Assembly (NCBI GenBank): GCA_963513935.1 | Contig: OY740771.1 | Location: forward strand, 11,251,138-11,315,137 | DNA length: 64,000 nucleotides | Direction of reading: 5' to 3' | Source of the DNA: Aphrophora alni | Taxonomy: Eukaryota; Arthropoda; Insecta; Hemiptera; Aphrophoridae | Shown here: piece by piece, positions 57,962 through 64,000 of the stretch | Numbering within the stretch: the first letter of the stretch is position 1 | Layout: the number at the start of each line of letters is the position of its first letter | The notes under the pieces: model-generated | The model's database searches: none | What the model saw: only the letters and a program-made list of their open reading frames with translations | What the model was told of the DNA's origin: nothing | Translations under genes and position numbers: made by a program

Positions 57962-60900
57962 CAAACCTATAAACTATATTATAATGAAATGATAGACTGA
58001 GCTATGCCAGTGAGCCACATTTGAGCTACATTTGAACTATATTTCAATTTAATTATTTAAACCTTGATGCCATGATACAATAAATGTTTAATTAAATTGC
58101 TAATATATTAAATGTAATATTCTTTTTAATTACAGTAGACTCTCATAAATCCGGACTATTGTGACAGACGGCCAGTCCGGATTCCGAAAAATCTGGATTT
58201 CCTGGAGTCGGTGATAAGTCGGCTGCGGGGCCGATACGAGCGGTGATAAGCTGCACATGCAATCGATACCGGCCCATGCCGATACCCAACGACACACACT
58301 CTGATACATTAAATAATGGTGCTGTTACTGTAATGTACAGAATACAGTACTGGACTGCAATTAAGTAAAACACAGGGTAGGGCGTGTCAATTACCTCAGC
58401 CGCGCGGAAACTTCCACTGCTCGTGAATCATTATAAAATACATCATTCATGCAATGTGGAAGATCACGCGAAAATTGAAGGCGCTAAAACGGCAAATTGT
58501 TATTAAAAAATTTTGCCGTCCGGTCCGGATTTTCGTGATCCGAATTTATGAGAGTCTACTGTATATAATTTATTTCTGGTATATAAGTTTAGTTGAGTAT
58601 CCTTCAGATACATATATACACATATTGAAATACAATAATATATTAAATTATCAATTCAAAAAAAGGAATAGTTTATAATACTAGTTTACATGTTTAAAAA
58701 GAGTGATTGTTTATATTATTATAATGGTACAAAGAAAATTTGTGAAATGATTCTTTCAGAGAGAGCCCATGGTTGATCTAGTGTTTGATGAAAGTACTTA
58801 ACACTAATTGGGACCTTAATGGTAAACTTTATATACAATAAATCACTCCAGATATGATCATGACTCGAATAGAGCCAACTATACAAAGTCAGTCTTATAT
58901 CGGCTTGAATTCCTTTAAATTACAAAAATAATTGGTATCATGCCATACGATATTGCAAGGGGAGTTTGGTTCCTGCTATTAGGACACCCTTAGTCATAAA
59001 TCATGATTAAATAATTAGGGAACAAAACAACACCACACAACGAAAAAATGAGTTCACAGTTTTATGACCCTGAGCTAACTGCTCATAGTTCAACTTTTTC
59101 ATTCATGAAGCTGGTTGTTCCTTCCAGCCCAACAGGTGGTGGAGCTCTAATGGCCCAGTCTTGAACCATTCACTACAGTTGTTGTACACTACAGCATCTT
59201 AGACGAACATTTTGAAGTTACGATTAGTAGCGAATTCTGGTTGTTAAATCTATAATTATACACCAGGATCTGTTAACCACACATAATCTAACTGAAAAAT
59301 TTGTCTAGTAAGCCACCACATGATGGTCTTAAGTAGGAACGAGTATGGATGATATCCAGGGTTTTGAATGGTTAATGTTAATTATCATCTTACCATTATG
59401 CCACTATTCAAATAACAGTTTTATATTAAATTGTTGTTAACCTGTGAATTGATTTTAAAAATTATTCGTTTCAATTTTTTAGATGGTTGGAGATTTGGCT
59501 TATGTGACAAGTATGGTGCGTAAAGACGTACTTCGAACTGACAGACACCATGTATTCTACGGTGGCAGTGATGACAATAAAAATATAGCTTCCTTATTTA
59601 ATATACTTACAACGTAAGTAGTTCAATACTTTTTCATTTTGTAAATCACCAATAATAGATCAAATAAAAATATTAATTTTAAATAATGATGAAGTTACAG
59701 TAAACATATTTGATGTTATTTTGATTTATCAACAGATCATTACTTTTTAATAGCTGCTAACTTTCAAACTAGCCTAATGTGACTATCTGGTTGGCTGGTT
59801 AGCATAAAAGTTGGATACACCATATCTTGAGAGTAAATCACTTCCTATGAAATAAACAACCAAATTTGTGATAATAAACATCAGTAAGATGTCATAGCAT
59901 ATTTAAACATGTATTTATAGATTTTGATCAAAATTAATGTTAATTTGACCTAATTATGAAAGGCAAAAAAACAAAACAAGAACTCACCAATAAAAGCTGG
60001 TTCACAAACAAACGATCTTGTAGGATAACTTCTGCTAACTGTGTCCTGTAAAATAATAGAGTTGTAATTTTCTTGTACCGACATGAAACAATTTGTGACC
60101 GCCGCTCACCAAATGACAGTGATCTCTATCTTAATAAAGCAATTCAGAAAAAAAGAACTTTATATTCAAAACATTATTGCTAGAGAATCCAAGGTCAATT
60201 CTATAATTAACTGGTAAACTGCAAGCAGTCTAGTCTTGAAGAGTCTAGTTTAGTGCAGCCATTCAGAGAGAGAGAGAGAGAGGAGAGAAAAGCAATTCAG
60301 CTGTCTATAAAAAATGTCTTAAAAATTTAAAAGTGTACATCAATACAATCATGTGTAATGTGAAGTGAATAATGAATGTAATTCATGTTAATAAACCTTC
60401 TTCAAACTCCCCCCCCCCCGCACAAAAAAATTCTGTCTTAAAGCATAGTGCCTAAATTTGTTCACATCACTAGGCCAAATCATCCATTTTCTACAAGTCA
60501 GTTTTACTGGTGCGTGATTATGGACAAATAAATAAAAAAAGGAACAAAAACAACATTCTACGTTTGGATCATCAGAACAGAACTTTATATAAATAATACA
60601 ACCTTGTTTAAATTTACAAAAATATTAATATTGTTAATTTTTTGAATATTAAAAACAAAATTAAATGAAGTAGCTAAATTTTCTGCTCATTTTCCCTAAG
60701 GGTCCTATATTAAAAATAATTAAATTTTTATTTTGTTAATATCCAAAAACAATATCTTTATCTGTTAAACAAACTGTAATATTTTATTTCTTTTTGGTTA
60801 AGTAAAATTGTTAAAAACAAAATTTACTTAAAAGATTCTTGATGAATTTGTTGTATATTCTGCTCAACACAGTTGTATTTAGTTCCGCAAATTTGAGGTT

Positions 60901-62403
60901 AACAGTATTTTGATTCCAAAAGATTAGCTTTCCTTCAAGGAGATAAGTGTTGTAAAATTTTCTTGTATATTATTGGTTTTCTCAAAAGAAAATCACTTTG
61001 ATGTGTGGACTTCTTTACAGGACCCTTTTATCTCAACTAATGCAACAATTTTCACTACTGACTGGGTAGCCTACCTAAATGCTTTTTGTGTATGTTTCTT
61101 TCAACTGTTTATCTCAACTGGATGTTATTTTCATGTGGAAGTTATTAATGAAACACAGTCACGCCAATACTCACATTGCACTTGAGTTACAGAATTTAAT
61201 TTTGCAAGCCACAAAACACACTGAATTCCTTTGCACGGTTTCATATTAATTTTTAGTTGAAGTGGACCATATGATTAAATGGCACAACAATTGTTACGCA
61301 ACTATAAAGAAAATTAAATACAGTAGAGTCTTGCAAACTCGGCACTCGATAACCCGACGGGAAAAAATATATTGCTAAAAACAGCGATGTTCGTAAAAGT
61401 TCGGCAGATCCCAAAGCAGGCATTAACTTTGATCGCTCGAATCGTTGATGGTACTTTTCCCACGTTAAACTCGTCACAAAGCTTTTTTACAGATTCCCCT
61501 CTATCAAGTCTATTTAACACATTTAACCGCGTCTCAAACGAAACCAACACACGCTTCCGTTTTCGTAACTCGCTCATTTTTATTTACTGTATATACTGTG
61601 CGTAGATCATAACCAGTCAAAGAAAACTGAAAAGAAATGTTATATTTTCCATAATGTATACTAAATTGATTTGTGGAAAAAAAGCGGTCTATCAAACGTT
61701 TTTGCAGGTGTATGTTTGCTATATCGACGGGTGCCAATACCGCGGTGTTTTTACGCCGCCGACAATGGGATACCGCTATCGACAAAGTCTTTTGATATCG
61801 CTGCCGCTTTGGTGCCGCGGTGTTTTTACACCGCCGACAATGTGATACCGCTATCAACAAAGTCGTTTGACTCGCCGCTTTGGTGCCGCGGTGTTTTTAC
61901 ACCGCCGACAAAGGGATAGTGCTAACGACAAAGTCGTTTGATATCGCCGCCGCTTTGGTGTTTCAATTACAATTTAATTTTTGCCCTTATTCCCGATAAC
62001 CTGGCATTTCACAAACTCGGCACACTTCCGGTCCACATTACGCTGAGTTTGCGGGACTCTACTGTAACAGCTGTTTCATGAACCTACAATGTTTTCGTAC
62101 AGTTGTAACAATTTTTGAAACACCACCATTGGACACTGTATAACAATTCTTGTAATGATGTCCAGGTATGCTCTGAACCACCCAGCTGTAAGCTACTGCC
62201 AGGGGATGTCTGATCTTGCATCTCCACTTTTGGTTACGATGAATGATGAAGCACATGCTTATATCTGTTTCTGTGCTCTGATGAGAAGACTAAGTCCCAA
62301 TTTCTTATTGGATGGTATCACAATGACTCAACGCTTTCAACATCTAGCAGAAGGTCTTCTGTATTATGATCCTAGCTTTTATATGTATCTTAAATCTCAT
62401 CAA
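35280..62403 (+). CDS. TBC1D25: TBC1D25-like Rab GTPase-activating protein, 5' eight exons
   Basis: Probable RabGAP of the TBC1D25/OATL1 type; in mammals the protein acts on Rab33B and autophagosomes. Exons: 35280-35336, 39669-39778, 43222-43317, 46378-46528, 51431-51645, 53955-54093, 59483-59613, 62166-62403, summing to 1137 nt (379 residues) with all phases consistent and GT-AG introns. N-terminal residues 13-100 form a PB1-like fold (VRVKVMKCEG, FTVRYRVFDDYGQEAYIALLSDWDLDAAL). The TBC domain starts near GGIEPSLRKVAWKHILNVYP. It shows the Arg finger VRKDVLRTDR (Asp271, Arg274) and the Gln finger SYCQG (Gln312). The gene continues past the window; the next exon (normally DDLFFCYRWLLL-like) was not found by 64000. 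Seven introns of 2.3-5.4 kb carry most of the transposons in this half. Confidence 0.92.
35732..35753. promoter_or_regulatory. Perfect 10-bp-arm palindrome with AGGTCA half-sites
   Basis: AGGTCAATAT and ATATTGACCT face each other around GT, so two AGGTCA half-sites are inverted with a 10-bp spacer. It sits about 400 bp into the first intron. AGGTCA is the nuclear-receptor half-site, but a 10-bp inverted spacing is not a standard element. Confidence 0.25.
36517..39256. mobile_element. Full-length piggyBac transposon, 2.74 kb
   Basis: TTAA duplicates occur at 36513-36516 and 39257-39260. Terminal inverted repeats are CCCTCAATCACACACGCC at the left and, inverted, CCCTCAAACACACACACTCG at the right, about 14 matching bases. 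The inside carries a minus-strand piggyBac transposase pseudogene. The TTAA flanks and paired ends show that a complete element was inserted in intron 1 of the TBC1D25-like gene and later decayed. Confidence 0.88.
37250..38870 (-). pseudogene. piggyBac transposase relic (PGBD4-like)
   Basis: In minus-strand order: an acidic N-terminus (EDTIDDSSEDE), PTIVRTRSVNIITHLPGVK, a SLENEKQILLIE/MKSKICLDCFIFL block, then FMSVPMAKDLLKDHNLIVTGTM with RVNKRELPPEM, VVSYLPKNNKVAIVSS, MHHDDIIDQSTG, and a C-terminal RNNMMQEKSIPRKVFLKQLG. These follow the DDE_Tnp_1_7 order. Frames change at several points (38362-38763, 37644-37871, 37324-37551) with stops between, and the GGVD.MDQ catalytic block was not recovered. 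Not functional. Confidence 0.85.
39669..39778 (+). CDS. TBC1D25: TBC1D25-like exon 2
   Basis: Residues 20-56: KCEGILQPDYRKFSVDP then QITSFEVLQSILVKAFDIRG, the middle of the PB1-like domain. Acceptor TTTTTCAG, donor GTAAGT. Confidence 0.9.
39902..40532 (+). mobile_element. 5'-truncated Penelope-like element flanked by 32-bp inverted repeats
   Basis: The fragment holds the C-terminal part of a Penelope-like protein (39931-40237) and a 3' region ending in GAAACGCGTC (40449-40458). Position 39902-39933 is the inverted copy of 40501-40532 with one mismatch in 32. That matches the known habit of Penelope-like insertions of carrying a short inverted piece of their 3' end at a truncated 5' end. Located in intron 2, about 125 bp after exon 2. 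Confidence 0.8.
39931..40237 (+). pseudogene. Penelope-like endonuclease C-terminus (GIY-YIG region)
   Basis: The open stretch reads TRFKEYIPSSKR, SKYTEHLIDANHSY and LKILHYCKKGPLMNALEEFH, with IYKVQKHNPVHLLN following. This is the Penelope-like arrangement RF.EHI...SK.AQHL.D..H.......ILH...KG..MN.LE.FHIY. The reverse transcriptase and the GIY-YIG core itself are missing, so this is a dead 3' fragment. Its end at 40237 is probably the original stop. Confidence 0.8.
40599..41101 (+). mobile_element. Solo LTR, 503 bp
   Basis: Starts TGTTAGGA and ends TCCTAACA (8-bp inverted termini) with GAGG on both sides (40595-40598 and 41102-41105). A TATA-like TCTATATAAGC at about 40717 and several AATAAA-type motifs downstream fit LTR promoter and poly(A) regions. 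No internal retrotransposon sequence is adjacent, so recombination between LTRs is inferred. Orientation follows the TATA box. Confidence 0.75.
41820..42025 (-). mobile_element. tRNA-derived SINE
   Basis: On the minus strand from about 42020 a tRNA-like head runs GGGAGCAGTATGGTGTAATT (A-box region) through CTGAAACCACC to GGTTCAAGTCC (B box, 41942-41952). The cloverleaf is imperfect and an AT-rich tail follows, so a SINE is more likely than a tRNA gene. Located in TBC1D25-like intron 2. Confidence 0.6.
42321..43012. mobile_element. piggyBac-type miniature element with CCCGATCGGG motifs
   Basis: The left end CACGTTAACTGCCAC and the right end (inverted CACGTTAACCGCCAC) differ at one base. The flanks are GTAA (decayed) and TTAA. 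Near-palindromic motifs related to GCCGACCCGATCGGGTCGGC recur at about 42477, 42534, 42742, 42936 and 42980. No transposase. An alternative boundary uses the inner TTAA (42329-43004). Confidence 0.65.
43222..43317 (+). CDS. TBC1D25: TBC1D25-like exon 3
   Basis: Residues 56-88: DFTVRYRVFDDYGQEAYIAL then LSDWDLDAALV, closing the PB1-like domain. Donor choice: GTTTGT after TTAG (43318) keeps phase with exon 4; GTTAGG five bases earlier would not. Confidence 0.88.
43680..44560 (+). pseudogene. IS630/Tc1-type transposase relic
   Basis: Broken plus-strand frames give, in order, an N-terminal helix-turn-helix piece (INFARHGRDPDFNLIKYW), KVVQKLSERDF, AHFQLCGSVKK, YWSEHYLQELHAKPLHNERV, TVWRGLSKL, YDNGTAVTVNSECYVSMIWTF, and a C-terminal RIEEEIRAVPQGMLHRV. 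These match the insect family whose intact copies read DEAHF.LSG.VNKQN.RYW....P.ELHE.PLHS..VTVWCGVS. Many stops and frameshifts; no clear ends. Same family as 52798-53501. Located in intron 3. Confidence 0.75.
45492..45660 (+). mobile_element. tRNA-derived SINE (Ser/Leu-like head)
   Basis: CTTAGTGGTTGAGAGGC (A-box region) at about 45498 and GGATTCGAATC (B box, 45559-45569) are spaced as in a class II tRNA. The acceptor stem does not pair and the sequence runs on into an unrelated 3' body, so it is not a functional tRNA gene. Located in intron 3. Confidence 0.6.
46378..46528 (+). CDS. TBC1D25: TBC1D25-like exon 4
   Basis: Residues 88-138: ASEPHLYLRVDTK, then a polar linker (SLSQTDDNESWCETSTPVDP) and TRLQGLIMNQ. 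In mammals this linker carries an Atg8-interacting motif; here the only acidic-Trp site is SWCET, which lacks the hydrophobic +3 residue. Acceptor GTTTAG, donor GTAAGT. Confidence 0.88.
46864..47115 (+). repeat. Dispersed repeat family R2, copy 3
   Basis: TTTAGAGGTGAAAAACGTCT, CCTAGTCGTTGAATATTCTA and TCAGGGTTGGAAGAAGA match the copies at 19.2 and 22.8 kb. It lies directly beside the truncated end of the Copia fragment. Confidence 0.5.
47204..48468 (-). pseudogene. Copia-type gag-protease relic
   Basis: Minus strand: the first frame (48468-47878, 196 aa) starts MDFSKHIKALGNESDWPIWK, a Ty1/Copia Gag. After a frameshift at about 47875 the second (47870-47400, 156 aa) holds the CCHC zinc knuckle CKYCKKKGHWLKDC and the protease motif WWIDNGATKHVTN. 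Another shift leads to 47392-47204 (WYVPEVSNNLFCTLSAQDRN). The protease active site reads D-N-G instead of the usual D-S/T-G. Integrase, reverse transcriptase and RNase H are absent, so the element is truncated at about 47200. Located in TBC1D25-like intron 4, antisense. Confidence 0.88.
48540..48559 (-). other. Copia-type primer-binding site
   Basis: Minus strand GGTTATGGGCTCAGATAATG resembles the site in Drosophila copia (GGTTATGGGCCCAGTC), which pairs with an internal part of initiator tRNA-Met. It lies between the candidate LTR and gag, as expected. Confidence 0.6.
48564..48932 (-). mobile_element. Candidate Copia 5' LTR
   Basis: On the minus strand it starts TGTAAG and ends GTTACA four bases before the primer-binding site. 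It has a TG...CA form with 5-bp inverted ends and a length of 369 bp. No second LTR exists in the window to align, so the outer boundary is uncertain. Confidence 0.45.
49383..49999. mobile_element. Miniature element with 55-60-bp inverted ends
   Basis: TA-flanked. The left end CGGAGTATAAAATAAGT and the right end (inverted CAGAGTATAAAATAAGT) continue inward through matching CACCTG.CT.AAATTTAAAC. 617 bp, no ORF. A Tc1/mariner-type non-autonomous element by target and end structure. Located in intron 4. Confidence 0.7.
50285..51365 (-). pseudogene. LINE reverse-transcriptase relic (Jockey/CR1-like)
   Basis: Broken minus-strand frames give RT blocks in order: ISKIIESVINTQLYKYFEEN, NYYGVTDNELELF, NTNGICSQTSILGLLL (for ...GVPQGSILGPLLF), IYINDLP, and a decayed YADD region (YCADLPLS). 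The 94-residue open tail at 50289-50573 (NTRNNRFNDIPYSKL, YYILGVRLFNNLPCKLK, PLYRVSEF) is the C-terminal domain after the palm. No poly(A) tail is obvious. 5'-truncated, with multiple stops. Located in intron 4, antisense. Confidence 0.8.
51431..51645 (+). CDS. TBC1D25: TBC1D25-like exon 5
   Basis: Residues 139-210: VERTFNMVQRALNLVEE, then a Ser/Pro linker and PLTDAEFRQFLDPIGQIVRA with VIYFGGIEPSLR, the start of the TBC domain. Acceptor TATATAG, donor GTTCGT. Confidence 0.92.
52548..53620 (-). repeat. Dispersed repeat family R1, copy 3, interrupted
   Basis: Inverted relative to the copies at 11.9 and 13.4 kb. The match is split by the TA-flanked element at 52798-53501: TTTGATCTAC before it and TTTGTAAATTTCCTAC after it join into the sequence seen uninterrupted in the other copies, which identifies the insertion site independently. 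Confidence 0.55.
52798..53501 (-). mobile_element. Internally deleted IS630/Tc1-type element
   Basis: TA-flanked. Ends CAAGGTGCAGC and (inverted) CAGGGTGTGGT continue into a shared AATTAGACGAT. On the minus strand the N-terminal region (TEHEFRHHFNIG, KNPGRPRIV, SVRQILH) runs almost directly into the post-catalytic C-terminus (FYKTQPHT, KLKESIRAKIENIPLEML). The whole DDE catalytic domain is missing. Relative of the relic at 43680-44560. Located in intron 5, inside an R1 repeat. Confidence 0.75.
53955..54093 (+). CDS. TBC1D25: TBC1D25-like exon 6
   Basis: Residues 210-256: KVAWKHILNVYPEGMSGKER then MDYMKRKCFEYQHLRDSW, almost the TBC1D25 consensus. Acceptor TTATAG, donor GTTGGT. Confidence 0.94.
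54372..54424 (-). ncRNA. Hammerhead-like motif, left arm (core damaged)
   Basis: Minus strand: stem I strand TATTAG, then GC, CTGATGA, a stem II hairpin (TGCTGC/GCAGCA), AAAACATGTA, then GC and CTAATA closing stem I. The GAAA box reads AAAA, so the essential G12 is lost. Otherwise identical to the right-arm copy. Confidence 0.45.
54809..54864 (+). ncRNA. Hammerhead ribozyme-like motif, right arm
   Basis: Stem I TATTAG (54809-54814) pairs with CTAATA (54857-54862), with an internal loop and an inner GC/GC. The core is CTGATGA (54820-54826). Stem II is GCTGCC/GGCAGC with a TAT loop. GAAA is followed by TATGTA, a 2-bp stem III (one G.U) with a 2-nt loop, and the expected cleavage position after the A of GTA. 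One extra U sits between the core and stem II. Penelope-like elements are known to carry such minimal hammerheads. Self-cleavage is not tested. Confidence 0.5.
54960..56069. other. Intron 6, unassigned stretch
   Basis: No gene, transposon end or RNA recognised in this part of TBC1D25-like intron 6. Confidence 0.35.
56070..56756. mobile_element. Pogo-like element (copy C), 687 bp
   Basis: TA-flanked. The left end CAGTAGAACCTCTGTTAACC and the right end (inverted CAGTAGAACCCCTCTTAACC) match well. Subterminal GGATTAACCGG-type repeats sit at the left, and GGGCAACCGGCC-type repeats at the right. The core has one 75-bp unit and a plus-strand MSELRKRVLVSFETRLN-like start (about 56407), cut off soon after GESVNEL. 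Non-autonomous. Confidence 0.82.
57919..57959. repeat. (TA)n microsatellite
   Basis: About 20 uninterrupted TA units in intron 6. Confidence 0.95.
58133..58561. mobile_element. Pogo/Tigger-like miniature element (copy E), 429 bp
   Basis: TA-flanked. CAGTAGACTCTCATAAATCC at the left is mirrored at the right (inverted CAGTAGACTCTCATAAATTC). The GTCCGGATT motif recurs near both ends. It lacks the 75-bp repeat and the CENP-B start, so it is a separate family from copies A-D despite the shared CAGTAGA terminus. Confidence 0.82.
59483..59613 (+). CDS. TBC1D25: TBC1D25-like exon 7
   Basis: Residues 257-300: MVGDLAYVTSMVRKDVLRTD then HHVFYGGSDDNKNIASLFNI. Contains the IxxDxxR arginine-finger motif (V268, D271, R274). 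Acceptor TTTTTTAG, donor GTAAGT. Confidence 0.94.
60265..60283. repeat. (GA)n microsatellite
   Basis: About nine GA units in intron 7. Confidence 0.85.
61321..62064. mobile_element. Pogo-like element (copy D), 744 bp
   Basis: TA-flanked (61319-61320, 62065-62066). The left end CAGTAGAGTCTTGCAAACTC and the right end (inverted CAGTAGAGTCCCGCAAACTC) differ at two bases. The minus strand encodes a CENP-B-type N-terminus from 61577: MSELRKRKRVLVSFETRLNV, LDRGESVKKLCDEFNVG, typical of Jerky/Tigger transposases, then stops. Three copies of the 75-bp unit follow. The element ends only 101 bp before the exon 8 acceptor. Confidence 0.85.
61740..61960. repeat. 75-bp tandem repeat, three units
   Basis: Units 61740-61814 (75 bp), 61815-61885 (71 bp, 4-bp deletion) and 61886-61960 (75 bp). 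Each starts CCGCGGTGTTTTTAC and ends GCCGCTTTGGTG. Same unit as at 24234-24458. Confidence 0.85.
62166..62403 (+). CDS. TBC1D25: TBC1D25-like exon 8
   Basis: Residues 300-379: YALNHPAVSYCQGMSDLASP (glutamine finger Q312), HAYICFCALMRRLSPNF and LYYDPSFYMYLKSHQ. Acceptor GTCCAG, donor GTAAGT. The following intron leaves the window. Confidence 0.95.
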
Positions 62404-63500
62404 GTAAGTATCAAATGGGATTTAATTAGAAATTTTATATTATAAATATCTGTATCAATGAACTATAAAATATAATATATTAACTCTCTTGCATCTGAAT
62501 GTCTCCAAATGCCTTAATGTTATTTTTTGTATTGTACTGCGTTCTAGCAGTAACTTTAGGAACTATTAGTAGACTACCTTTGCCTGGGAATAAGCTTACG
62601 TTAAAATCAGGCATTGTGTGCATATCTACAATTTCCATTATTTGGTGTGTGAAGCTGAGGCTAGCGTATTTAGAATGTTTGTTTGATTTTAACTTTTGTA
62701 GATTGATAAAGTACAGGTTATTTTAGTGAATCCCTACTAACTACTTACCTACTTTATTTCTTTCTTTTTTCAAGAACAATAGGCAGAGAAGAGAAATGAG
62801 GAGACACAATAGAAAACTATTTTTATCTTAGGGTTTCTTACGAAACAATGTTTTTAGTTTCATCATTAGGCACTAGAAGGTACAGATTGGTGCTAAAACT
62901 TGCAAGCAAACATACCTCATGTCTATGTGAGAAGTCTTGACAGATCAACGCCAGCTATGTTGGTTTGACACAAGTCATATTACTGAAATTATAATACAGT
63001 GGCTTTCAAACTGAAACCAACCTAAACTTTGAAACCTCAAACAATTTTAATAAGTCTAAATAATATTTTAATTTTGTTGTAACTTTGTTTTTGATCAAAT
63101 GTATGTTGTTGCTGAAATGTCCAAAATATACATTAAACTATACTGTAGATTTCCTCTTAATTGCTAACAAAAATTGATAAATTGTTAATTGGGAACTACT
63201 ACACCCTTTTAAAAAAATGTTCAGTTCCAATTAGCACATGTAAATAATGTAGCAATTTATTGCTGAATATTTTAAGAAAGCATTTCAACTTTGTCAGAAA
63301 ATTTAGATTTATTATTTTTAACAGCGAAAATTGGATATAACTATTGTGAACTATTGCACTGATTTCAAAAAGTGTTTAGTTCCAATTATCATACAATTCA
63401 TATACAATCTTTGTCACTGACAAAGTATATTTATTAGCTGAAGAAAATGCGTAAAATAAATTAGAAAATATGGATCTCCTAATTTCCAACACCAAAAAAT
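62404..63500. other. Intron 8, unassigned part
   Basis: No exon or element recognised. The frame at 62499-62726 does not match the expected next TBC segment. Confidence 0.35.
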
Positions 63501-63504
63501 TAAT

Positions 63505-64000
63505 AATTTCCAGGTCTGATAAAAATCAATCGTTTACAGAGAAAAGCTGAGGTGGTGGAGTTTTTGTGAGTGTGTTAAATATAAACCTTACCTACTTCAC
63601 AATCCACAAGAAGATGTGTTTGAGCATATATGGACATTTTTTGAAGTTGATGTCTTCAGTGCTGTCTAGATTCCACTTTTTTCGCCTTATGATGTTTACA
63701 TTTCATTCTTGAATGTCACAGACTCTCAAATAGAAATACATCCGAACTACTCATTGACAATCTGTGGTGATTTTAATCTCGGAGGTTTCTGTGATTGTAC
63801 ATGCATTACAAATATAACCCCCCACCCAACAGCAAAATCATTAAAACACTTAATAAGATGTTTAAAATTTTGGACTTCAACAAGTGACAAGATAGCGAAT
63901 TGTGATCCGTGATTTTAACCCAGAAAGATAAATTGACGTGAAGTTGATGATTCGAAACAAGAGGCAAAGTGAAAGACCATTAACATCAGTGGAAATACAA
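63505..64000 (+). pseudogene. LINE endonuclease (APE-type) relic
   Basis: Broken frames give RSDKNQSFTEK, GGGVFVSVL, IWTFFEVDVFSAV, SPYDVYISFLNVTDSQIEIH and the conserved ICGDFNLGG (63757-63786), the GDFN motif of APE endonucleases in Jockey/CR1-type LINEs. A stop splits the IPPFSPYD region. Downstream, TSDKIANCDP then a stop. It may continue past the window edge. Confidence 0.75.

Overview
This is an AT-rich, intron-rich animal nuclear window. The two protein-coding genes, the transposon families (pogo/Tigger, piggyBac, mariner, Copia, Penelope-like, Helitron, LINE) and the tRNA-derived SINEs suggest an insect; a hemipteran-like genome is a guess and was not tested. No bacterial operons, CRISPR arrays or rRNA genes are visible.

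Two host genes are arranged head to head. On the minus strand, a complete glycerol kinase gene runs from an untranslated 5' exon near 30.33 kb through nine coding exons (29695 down to 10179). All exon phases join to give a 538-residue FGGY-family kinase. On the plus strand, a TBC1D25-like Rab GTPase-activating protein starts at 35280. Eight coding exons in perfect phase (379 residues) run to 62403, covering the PB1-like N-terminus and the first part of the TBC domain with both catalytic fingers. The rest of that gene lies beyond the window. The roughly 5 kb between the two starts is non-coding and presumably holds both promoters.

Almost everything else is mobile DNA, mostly inside introns. 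Downstream of glycerol kinase (1-10 kb) there is a Helitron Rep fragment, a decayed mariner, a long-terminal-inverted-repeat element and a composite pogo-like element. Glycerol kinase introns hold inverted-repeat (foldback) insertions, pogo and piggyBac miniature elements and a 3.1 kb pogo composite. TBC1D25 introns hold a 2.74 kb piggyBac with intact TTAA ends and a dead transposase, a Penelope-like 3' fragment, a solo LTR, SINEs, two IS630/Tc1-type transposase relics, the 5' part of a Copia element (candidate LTR, primer site, gag, protease), a LINE reverse-transcriptase relic, a 0.6 kb palindromic Penelope-tail repeat, and three pogo-like elements. A LINE endonuclease relic ends the window.

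The most unusual material is (i) hammerhead-ribozyme-like cores at the ends of Penelope-like tails, repeatedly arranged as head-to-head palindromes inside transcribed introns, and (ii) a group of pogo-like elements that share one core, including a 75-bp minisatellite of exactly 25 codons, but carry different and sometimes combined termini.
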